From assembly GCF_000003815.2 (NCBI RefSeq), contig NC_049992.1:6840558-6904557 (forward strand): DNA of 64,000 nt, in the 5' to 3' direction. Positions 22,323-54,243 of this stretch are shown here, in pieces (positions within the stretch are counted from its first letter, which is position 1; every line of letters begins with the position of its first letter). Source of the DNA: Branchiostoma floridae (lineage: Eukaryota > Chordata > Leptocardii > Amphioxiformes > Branchiostomatidae). The translations under genes and the position numbers were made by a program. Under the pieces are notes generated by a model that was given only the letters and a program-made list of their open reading frames with translations, did no database searches and was not told the DNA's origin.

Positions 22323-25300
22323 CTGTAAAATCGTTAAAAACGGGTGTCAAAATATGCCTTGTCATTATGTAGATTTCTCTGAAACTACCCTTACGTTACC
22401 TTCTTCCTACTAGGCCATGTTAATTTGACTATATGGATGCCGTCCTCTAAGAAACCCAAACCTTATGTGTGTGAATATTATGAATAATAAAAGTTTGACC
22501 AAATAAATCTTTACGTGGTCAGGAAGGTTGAACAAATGACTAAACACACAGCGTTTGTTATATGTACAGAACAGTAGATTTTTCAATTCACATTTTCTTC
22601 TTTGATCTTAGATTTGATTTTGGCATTCTATGACATAGGTATTCGCCTTCAAATATTTTGCAGCCTACGACAGATATGTTTATTTGTACCTGCTTTGTAC
22701 GATTTACAGTACTGTTGATAATTTTAAACGCTCGAATATTGATGAGCGCGTGGGGGTCATCGTTATGATCAAATCAACATGGCCTTAGTTACCATTAAAA
22801 TGATTGAAAGTTAGAAATTGTTCGGATTTTAATACAACGCAAAAAGCCAACTTGATTATTCCATTTTTGTGAGATGACATAATAAACCTTCAGTCTGACA
22901 ATCAAGTGGGCAGCAACTGCCCCTTTGTACCGAATTTAAAGATCCTTCTTATCGATGCAAAAAAATTAACATAGAGTAAATATGATACCCCCCATAATAT
23001 CAATATATAATGTTTTAGCGTACCATAATCTAATTTCTGAAGCGCTATACCGGGTATACCGGTGGTCTTTTGTTCACTTGTATTTTTACGACATAATATC
23101 TATTCTATCAAGATGTATATGTCACCCTTGTTTACCAACGAAACCCCAAGAAACCAATCTTAGTACAAACCTTAAAGAACATTCCCCCACATTTCTCTCC
23201 GCGGAATGAGGATAAAAACTTGTCGTTGTTGGGCTCACCGGGGCCCCAATTGGAGTAGGTAAATGGTGTCTCATCCAACCACGTCCAGCGACGCTTTCGG
23301 CGTTGTAGTCCGAGCCAGACAATTGGTGCACGCCCTTTCGGTGCTGCAATTAAAAATTAAAGATAAAGTCTTAGATCTCGGTCAGCTTATTTGCATTTAT
23401 TATGTTTTTGTCGTCAATCACCTTTTATGGTTTTATGTCTGTTAACAACTCGTCAATTCATTATTCATTCGGAAACAACATAATGTTGAGTTTAGTTGTA
23501 ATTGCAAACGCCATCTTAGTTTAGTGCCACAGGGGATGGTGGGTAAGTGACAAAGAGTAAGGGCTCTTGGGAAGTAAACATACTTTTATGTGGCTTTGTT
23601 TGGTTCTTTCTACGTATCTGTTGTTATAAGTTGGTGTCTAGTACTTTTCAGACTGACACGGAGTCAAAGGAGTTCCTTATGGGAAAACATGTGTAGTAGG
23701 GTGTCCAAAAGGTCGATTTAGGTTGGAATAATGTAATCGGAAAGAATAACGGCTAACCAACAAAATGGCAAGTATGAAATGCACATGTACATTCGTATTT
23801 TTGAGCTGGAAAATTTACACACCTTACGGATAATGAATCTGCAGCACTGAATATTTCTACTACCTACCATTGGCAATTAGACCTTTGATGAAGTTGTTTT
23901 CTCCTTCGTCCTTGATAGAAGCCAGATGTGCACCGTGCCGTGCACACCCTGATGCTGCTTTAGACTGCTTATGTCAAGATAACATGTGAATTCTACAAAG
24001 CTAAATCGCACACAATCTCAAAACTAACAAAGATAAATCGCACACTTGTAGAATTCACATGTTATCTTGACATAAGAGCACTGATCATGAATATTTCTAC
24101 TACTTACCATTAGCAATTAGACTTTTGATGAAGTTGTTTTCTCCTTCGTCCTTGATAGAAGCCAGATGTGCACCATACCGTGCACACCCTGATGCTGCTT
24201 TAGTCCGCCTGACTTTGTTTCTCATCAACTTGTAGCAGTGAGTCTCGTACTTACTCCATCCACTCTGACACTGGCTGGCTGCATTAATACATAATGACAT
24301 GTGACAATCCCTGCATGGCAGATATAGGGAAATATATCAAAGGTTTAGACATTAGAAATTCCTCAAATGATTGTAAACGCCTCCAATGATTGTAAGAAAT
24401 TTATCCCATACTACTGTATTAGTTAGATAAGCCTTAAGTTAAGTTATAGCGCTGTAGTTATATAGATGCCACACCTTGTACCTCGTACAATTGTTGTGCA
24501 ATGAAGTTATATAATTAAACAACAGTACAATGGGCACAACTAGGGATCAAAATGACATGCACGTGAAAAACACGTCGATGACGTCAAATAAAAAGCCTGA
24601 ATATTGCAAAGCATGCTGAGAGGTGAATTTTGGAGGGTATTCAGGGAAAACAGGGACAAAAGCTCGCGCGCAACTTTATGCCCTTTTCCTCCTAGATGCC
24701 CTTAAGGCATAACATAATTATAAAGTTTTATTACAAATTCTTGCCCGTGGGCTAATTGCAGGTAACATAAAAGATTCAAACAGTGTAAAATACAATATCA
24801 CAAGTGTCTACTCTAGTCTAAAACTAGTAACAGCTAACTCTAGATCCTGGGTTATTGGGTAAATAACATTTGATGGACTAAATGCACTAACCTAGAAGAT
24901 CAATCCGATCGTACATGTTGCCAGCCGATGAAGACACTTTCTCCCCATCTGAGCAGAGCTTACTTTTCAGTTTGCACGTGTTGTTTATGTTGTACTGAAA
25001 CGACATGCATGTGGAGTCGGCACAGCAAGCATCAGCGCAGTCCTCTAGGGTAACATCAGTAGGACTGGGTATGTCTGAACCTGGGCAACCAGTCTGGGGG
25101 ACGTGGCGAAACGCTGCTAGTCCACACGTTTCTGAAACAGATTAAATGTAGCTCTAGTGAATACAGTTTCTTTCTTTCCCTCTCCAACTCACTCTCTCTC
25201 TCACACACACAGAATCAGTCAATTGAATCACTATACTCCTAAGATTAGTTTTTTTAAAGACGATTGCTTACCATTGGGTGACACAAGTGTAACTGTTGCT

Positions 25301-28020
25301 GTTGGTAGGGCTGATTCGAATTCTGTATAAGGTAAAGTCGGCTGGAAAACTGTTGAGTTCTTTTCCTCGCAGAATTTCGACCGCCATTTAGTAACGTTAC
25401 ATGGCTTCTTTTTAAAATGAGTCGCGGATAATGTCAAATTGGCAGTAAAGGAGTTGTTTTCCTGATCGGGCATCATCAACCCAGGACAAGCGGACTTCTT
25501 TGGGTTTGTCGTGATTGCAACATGTTCTTGATTCTTTGAGTCATGGGTCTCCTAATACAGGTACACAAAGTAACAAAATACCCATGTGATATATACGTCT
25601 CTTCATAACAATCCAAGAATAAATGTTACAGTACGCATCAAAGACTGTAAATGCAGAACACAGTGAATGATGATGACAATCATAACAAACCAATGGATAT
25701 TGCCTCACTGAAGAAAATCATGAAGAAAGTACGGATTACACTATAAATAAGAATTCTTACCATTGGCTTGAAAGCCATCAAATAAATATATTCAATCAAC
25801 CAAAGGTGGTATGTTGCCTTACCATCTTTTCAGGCCCACGACGAGGTATCAGTATTACCAGAACTACAACTGTAGCAGCTACAGCAGCTATCACTGCGAT
25901 TCCACAGACCAGTGCAAGCTTCTTAGTCCACATTTTCACATTGGCACCGTCTAGTATGTAGGGAAAATCAAAGTCAAAGTTACAGCGCTATATTAAAAGC
26001 TTCCAAATCAAAAGCTTTTAAGCTCTTGAAAGAAACCATAGAAAAATATAATCAAATGCAATCTTTTTTCCTTCGTATGGGGTTCGTTCGGACCCGATGG
26101 ATACATTTTCAAATGCCATTTTAACATTTTAATCTGAAACAACAACATAAAACCTCCACGGTTTGAATAGAGTTACTGCAAAACGTGGTCCTTCTGATCT
26201 TTTGCATGAAGTATGATGATTTTGGGATATATCAGGGGAATTTTTGTCAAAACCGTCTGAAGTGAATAATTCAGAGAGGGAACAACGAATTTTCATTATT
26301 TTCTATGTAGGTACCAATGTTGTACGAAATATTATTCCAATTATGCAAAAATAGGAGCAATTTGCATAATTCATGAGAATAATCTATTATAGCAGATTTG
26401 CAGTGTATCTCTTGTCCCGGGCATGATATGGTCTTGACATTTTAGTGGTAGATAGCTTTAAGCGTCATGACAAAGTGTGGCAAGTTTCAGCTCCCTAGCA
26501 TTAATTTGGAACTGCAAGGGCATTATTGTCAAGACATTCCAAAGAGGACAACTGTAGAAATAATGACGGATTGAGATCGTTTTTGGCATGCGAGTAGCTT
26601 AGACAAAGATATAAATAATGATATACATGTGACAAATGAGTACTTAATTTGCATAATCAATGTGGACATTACATAATTCCATTGTTTTCAATGAATGTAA
26701 CACATGTCAATTATAATAGATGGAACATAAGCAGATACCAAGTATGCTAGTGAGGAACTGATTTGCATAATTATATGCGAAAATTGCAAACCGCTTAATG
26801 ATTTATGATGGAAATTTTGTACTTGTGAAATGTGTATGTTAGTCAATGATAAACATCACCTTGCATAAATCATGAAACTGTACAAGTCATTTGCATAGAA
26901 TTTACAAAGGCTCTAAATATTTCATGGAGGTAAGAGGACGCCGAACTCAAGTTTTGTTCATATTTGCATAATTTGCTGAATATCAAGAAAGCTAAATGCT
27001 TTCTTCATATCTGCTGTAATACTAATAGCTGATATAATGCTTTGATCCTATTTGCCGTAGTAACTAATGCGCTGGTATCACCAGCAGTTGCAATGACAGA
27101 AAAAGACTAAAGAAGAAGAAGAGTCCAGCAAAGGCAATAAGTTTTCCCTTCATCAGGAAACACATACTTCTGATTTTCTGGCAAAAGCCGGGTCGATCAC
27201 TCGCTTCATCTTTGTTGGTATCGTCTGTTGTGTGTGTTGTGTATGATGTTTCTGTGTGAGGCTCTTCATTGTGCTCTGGACACACCACTACGTGATCGCC
27301 CATGTCAAGATGGCGAGGTGGACGCTCATTAGATCCAGGGCCTGATGTCACATTTACATTGCCCAGCTGTACATCCACGTCCACGTACCTTCTGCCCGAG
27401 TCTCTATCCATGACTTGTGCTTTTAATATGTCTCCCATGGCAGGATGGCTGGGTGGGGGCTCGTCGTGTTTCAACACCGGGCTCTGGATCACATCTAGTT
27501 CCACGTCTTCGTTCTTTCTGTCTGATTCTTTAATCACCCCCTTCACGGATTTTTTCTTATTCTCTCTCTTCTCAAGATGGTTTGGTGGGACTTCATTTGG
27601 CGCAGCGCGTTCCAAATCAGAGCTTAGCGAAAATATGCTCTCACCAGCCCGATCCACGTCTTCATAACTTCTGTCCGATTCTTCAACCGCTATGTCTTCT
27701 TGTTTCATCTTTTTGCCTCCTAGTTTTTGGTCAACATGTCGAGGCGGGGGTTCATTTGGCCTGGCGCGTTCTTCTAACCCAGAGGATAACTCAAAGATGC
27801 TGTCACCAGCCGGATCCACGTCTTCATACCTTTCGTTCGATTCTTCATTCCTTACGTCTTCCTGTTTCTTCATTTTGTCTCCCATTTTAGGAAGGCGAAA
27901 CAGGGGTTCATTTGGCCTGCCGCGTTCCAACCCAGAGCCCAACACGAAGATACTCTCACCAGCCGGATCCACGTCTTCGTATTTCCTGTCCAGAGACTCG
28001 TCGGAGTCGTTTCTCTCCAT
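22224..28020 (-). CDS. Lectin B: type II membrane C-type lectin with apple-like domain and tyrosine-repeat tail
   Basis: Seven coding exons join in frame (853+128+280+240+171+173+99 bases = 648 codons including stop). Order: cytoplasmic tail (1-284), membrane helix (296-320), cysteine-containing stalk (328-420), PAN/apple-like domain (421-500), C-type lectin domain (501-647). Intron phases are 1,0,1,1,1,0. It is a tandem paralogue of lectin A: the tail, helix exon, lectin exons, intron phases and upstream DNA correspond, but the middle domains differ. The start ATG (28020-28018) matches the lectin A start context. An upstream in-frame ATG at 28113 would add 31 residues with a hydrophobic stretch. 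A pyrimidine-rich acceptor (TTTTGCAG) between the two suggests that stretch is intronic or untranslated. Inferred role: surface recognition receptor; ligand unknown. Confidence 0.85.
23171..23343 (-). CDS. Lectin B exon 6: C-type lectin domain, middle
   Basis: A 173-base exon, phase 1 in and 0 out. It contains IVWLGLQ, WTWLDETPF and SNWGPGEPNN with an intact EPN motif, then EKCGGMFFK. EPN is the classical mannose-type calcium-site motif, unlike EPG in lectin A. Confidence 0.92.
23866..23963 (-). pseudogene. Truncated duplicate of lectin B lectin exon 5
   Basis: This stretch repeats the downstream part of exon 24108-24278 almost exactly, including its donor (AATG followed by GTAGGT). The frame is still open (ASIKDEGENNF). 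The upstream half and acceptor are missing: similarity stops abruptly after the CTAAAGCAGC codons, next to one arm of an inverted repeat. It lies inside the intron between exons 5 and 6 and is most likely a non-functional duplication scar. Confidence 0.8.
23968..24076. repeat. 31-bp perfect inverted repeat with 47-bp spacer
   Basis: Arms 23968-23998 and 24046-24076 are exact reverse complements. The spacer carries a direct TAAATCGCACAC pair. The structure lies exactly between the truncated exon copy and the intact lectin B exon 5. Confidence 0.9.
24108..24278 (-). CDS. Lectin B exon 5: C-type lectin domain, first third
   Basis: A 171-base phase 1-1 exon after a TTAATGCAG acceptor. It encodes CQSGWSKYETHCYKL, then CARYGAHLASIKDEGENNFI, the standard long-form CTLD start. 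A truncated second copy of this exon lies 140 bases downstream. Confidence 0.92.
24713..24850 (-). mobile_element. Non-LTR retroelement 3' end fragment in lectin B intron
   Basis: The segment TTGCCCGTGGGCTAATTGCA followed by CAAGTGTCTACTCTA recurs at 36962-37075 (CATGCCCGTAGGCTAATTGC, CAAGTGTCTATTCTA) and resembles 36212-36300. Read on the minus strand it is a retroelement 3' end. Confidence 0.6.
24892..25131 (-). CDS. Lectin B exon 4: PAN/apple-like domain
   Basis: A symmetric phase 1-1 exon of 240 bases, 80 residues, with eight cysteines. The segment LEDCADACCADSTCMSFQYN followed by a later TCKLKSKLC and a MYDRIDLL end matches the PAN/apple pattern (C...C..D..C.SF.Y...C.L). Apple domains usually bind proteins or glycans. 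It occupies the slot filled by EGF plus kringle in lectin A. Confidence 0.78.
25272..25551 (-). CDS. Lectin B exon 3: stalk
   Basis: A 280-base exon, phase 0 in and 1 out (GTAAGC donor). It encodes about 93 residues with three cysteines and several N-glycosylation sequons (NNS, NLT, NVT, NST). It sits where lectin A has its Ser/Thr stalk but shows little sequence likeness. I do not recognise a named fold. Confidence 0.75.
25823..25950 (-). CDS. Lectin B exon 2: transmembrane helix
   Basis: A 128-base exon, phase 1 in and 0 out (GTAAGG donor). It encodes VKMWTKK followed by a 25-residue hydrophobic helix (LALVCGIAVIAA onward, ending LVILIP) and RRGPEKM. It matches the lectin A helix exon in position and phase. 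Confidence 0.88.
26130..26945. repeat. AT-rich dispersed repeat in lectin B intron 1
   Basis: Contains a GTCTGAAGTGAATAATTCAG block and flanking sequence like the 19808-20230 repeat, many TTTGCATAAT blocks, and a TTTCATGGAGGTAA end near 26922. Confidence 0.5.
27168..28020 (-). CDS. Lectin B exon 1: cytoplasmic tail with YEDV repeats
   Basis: The exon encodes 284 residues plus one base. Tyrosine motifs stand at Y14, Y65, Y119 and Y212. A fourth unit (residue 170) has Asn in place of the tyrosine (KNEDV), so one of five sites is lost. The ERPPRHLDMGDHVV and FCQKIR end segments match lectin A. The donor is GTATGT. If it is not used, the frame continues to 27064 and encodes a hydrophobic C-terminus (see findings). 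Confidence 0.85.
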
Positions 28021-28080
28021 GTCTTCTTCCAAGAGAGAAAGAAGCAGAACTGCAAAAAAAAAACTCGCAATCTCTTTGTG

Positions 28081-28165
28081 AAAAATCAAGCTGAGACTAA
28101 TTCTGAAGGACATCAACCTATGCGTGCCCACGCGTTACTTATTTCAGTACATTGACATCATACAA
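28081..28165 (-). promoter_or_regulatory. Lectin B upstream region conserved with lectin A
   Basis: Homologous to 18393-18480 (TATGATGT, CGCGTGGGCACGCATA, ATTAGTCTC and CTTG blocks in the same order). It is probably the duplicated promoter or 5' leader. The A-copy E-box (CACGTG) is not kept here. Confidence 0.5.
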
Positions 28166-28169
28166 GTAT

Positions 28170-29670
28170 TTAGCTGACTGATCTTTCAAGCTGATACAAA
28201 ACATTATCAAATCTTGTTTTGTACAAGAAAACATCTACAGAAATGATATGAAATTCCATTTCGGTTTAACATGAATGAGCACAGTCTGTGAAATGCTTTG
28301 ATGATTTGTATTAGTCTGCTGATTGTTTACGTGCCGTACGTATTTAAGTGCTAAAACTATAACTGCTTTATGTATATGTGTAAGTTTGTTTTGCTTTTGG
28401 CGTCTACTAGCCATAGTTTCCCACCTTACCTTACTTGCTGGCTGTGATGCCATGTTTTCCCGCTTCAGCTCTTGTTACAACGTGTATGCATATGGTGTCT
28501 ATTTTGAATGCCTTTTACCACTCTTTGCCCCCTGTAACTAAATTTGGAGTGTACAGACTATCTCATCCATAACATCTATTTGCTACTCTATATTATATCG
28601 TTTTTGTGACTTTATATCAGTCATTAGTTATCCTTTAGGTGATGATAGCGATCTTGCTAATGTTGGTATTACATTAGCTTTTGTCAGCTGATTATTGTTT
28701 GTACACGTTAGAGCCGTTACGAAACGCATGTGTATGTTTTGCGTCAGTAGTGGTGTATTCACGTAAGGAAACACTCAGCCTAGCGGATTATTAGAAAATA
28801 CCATGCTGTCATGAAAGAATCCTTGTGAAATTTGTGTATTACGATCTGAATCGGGAAAAATGAATAGGATACATATTTTCAAATCTTAGTAAATCTATAA
28901 ACTCTTATTCATATTTCAGAACATCAAAGCCCATAAGCAAGAAACAATCGAAGGAACGCCTTTTGTTTTCATAAATATATTTGTTACGACGATTCAAAAG
29001 TAACAGGTGAAATACAGTATTTACCAATAGGAAAATGTTAAACATGAGTCAATTGGAACAAACAGCGAGATTGACTTATGTGTTTAAAATGTCCATTTTA
29101 TATGTACGTTGATAAGGTTCGTATATTCGTATATGTACAGTTCATATAGTGCCCAACATTGGTGGCAAAGATCACACGTTATTATGAAAGACGTTTGCAA
29201 ACAGTATTCAAAATTTCTGTCCATAAAATTTAAAAAAATCTTCGTTGTCGTCGATACACAAACAGGTTAAACAGAAGCTACGCCGAATCGTTACATGTCT
29301 TTGACGCAAGAAACATTTTCGTTTTGCCAAACTCAATGCAGTTCGTATGGTGCCCGACAGATGGCGCTAACGAGCTGAACTATTCCCATGATACACACTT
29401 CGAACGAAACACAATATACCTGCTCAAACGAAAAATAAAGCATACGTATCTAACTATAAATAAGTATTGTGACGTAGTGAAAAGCATTGGAATTTAGAAT
29501 TACTCTTTTTTAGTTAAAAAAGGGCCGACGTCAAAATTGTGTACATGTGGTATATATTTGTACATGGTTGCGAGGATAATGCAAAACATTAAATGTTTTG
29601 TTACAAAACTGTACATGACTTCTCTACAACTATCAATACTCTAATTAGATCTAGTGTATTGGAAACACTC
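28170..29670. other. Spacer between lectin B and the Ig-SH3 gene
   Basis: AT-rich, no recognisable exon. The 3' untranslated region of the Ig-SH3 gene may extend into its right end. Confidence 0.5.
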
Positions 29671-29672
29671 TT

Positions 29673-29678
29673 TTTATT
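29673..29678 (-). promoter_or_regulatory. Candidate polyadenylation signal for the Ig-SH3 gene
   Basis: AATAAA on the minus strand about 400 bases beyond the predicted stop. Hexamer match only. Confidence 0.3.
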
Positions 29679-30081
29679 CTACGACCATCCACTCTTTTTT
29701 TCTTATTTACAGATTTAACACATCAACGTGTCATTCTATGAACAAAAAGGATAACAACTATTCTCCTGCAGATTGCTTCAGAAAGAAATGGCGAGATTTG
29801 GTGAACGTCTTGGAATTGTCCTTATTTACTCATTCTACATCGAACGGTGACGTATTGAAAGTCTGTTTTCATGCAAGTTCACAAGTCGTCCTGTGGAAAG
29901 TTCATTCAGAGAAGAGGGGGTGATATGTAATGGGTAACAACTACTGGTCCTGTCAATCGGGACGACTATAGATAGATGTCATTCTTATCGCACAAAGCAC
30001 CGAACTGCTGAGTTTATCGACGTTGATTCAAAGCTTTGAAGACTTGTACTTCCGCTCAAGGTATCCGTCTTGTTGCAGTGC

Positions 30082-52795
<22,714 letters not shown>

Positions 52796-52799
52796 CTTC

Positions 52800-54166
52800 T
52801 TCAATGCTCAGGCGTATATCCTCAGGCAGTTGAGAAAACTATTCCAGTTGAGAAATAGTCCGGAGGAATACGCCAGCAATGCTTCCCTGCTCGGCACCGC
52901 ACGCAAACTGAGCGCGGCCAGGCGACTGCACTTGTTTCGTGCGGGCGATTACCATCACATGCATGAATATCATTATATAAAAAATGCGGCGAACAGAAAT
53001 GGTAATAGAGTATTCAATCACTATGAATATACGCCCTACGGGAGGAACATTTCTTCAAGCACGAAAATTACATTTGATAAAGCCATTTTGCGACGCGTTT
53101 ATGGTATCCAAGGGATTGTGACAATACTTTGGCAAATTTTAGAGCTATAGCGGAGTGCGTTGGCGCACTAGCCCATGGGGAGTCCGTTTCAATGCTTGAG
53201 TTATTGCGTGGAACAATTAGCGCTATACAGTCTGCTACGCAGCACCAGACATAGATCACATTGTAATGCTCGCTGCAAATGGGCAATTACCGTGAAATGA
53301 TCATAGCTTTCCTTAATGGTCGAATGTTTCGCCGTGAAAAACACACGTACATTGAGATGCAAACCCGTAATCTTTCAAGTTACAAGGGCGCCCGTCTCTC
53401 GTGGCCTTATTACAGCGCTCTTTTCAAGGGACGCATATGTTATTTGTCATCACTCTTTCTCGCTACGTCTGTCGTAATGGCAACGACCGTAAATATTCCG
53501 TCATAAAAGAGCGCACGTCCATATGTGACCTTCAAACTTGCTACGCGTTTTCGGTGATCGGCAGTAACTCTCTGCGCTCTCTGTCGGCCTCGTTACGTCC
53601 GATTTCCCCTCACGGCGCTCAAATCTCTCTCTGATTGTTTACGACAGGTTTGGTTTGATACATGTTAGAGTTAAGGGAGATTTGAAAGCGTTACGTTTTC
53701 AGCGTTAAAGAGGAGCTCCCTTGTGTGGCGTGGTTTTGCATTGATACGACATTCGAAGAATTCATTCTCTTTGGAGTCTTACAGGACATGGTTTTGATTT
53801 GAACGACTTTTGACTTTTACAAAGCACAAAGAACGAAATCTCCGAAGACTTAGGAAGAAGAGATGCTGCTACAGTTATCACTATGGACCGCTCTTCATCT
53901 TCATGATGGTAACATCAGGCCCTACGAACCTGATTTAGAAAAAAAACTAAATAACCAAAACATACAGTAGTAGCATACAGTAACATATACAGTAGCGAAT
54001 AACCAAGTAGAATGTTACGTTCATATTGTGATGACCTTCAAATAGCTCAAACCATTTTTCTGCAATGATGGCTTTCTAAGAACTGTACGTTCGGTCTAAC
54101 GAATGAACAGTCATATTTTTCACGTGTAAGTTGTTCACCGCGGTCAGTCGCCATTTTTTTTTTGTG

Positions 54167-54243
<77 letters not shown>

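Noticed and set aside
17384-28020. Calling all YEDV motifs ITIMs
   Set aside because: The residue two before the tyrosine is Gly, Glu or Arg in most units; only the first unit of lectin A has the required Val.
28018-28113. Upstream ATG at 28113 as the lectin B start
   Set aside because: It adds a hydrophobic segment absent from lectin A and contains a strong splice acceptor; the ATG at 28020 shares its context with lectin A.
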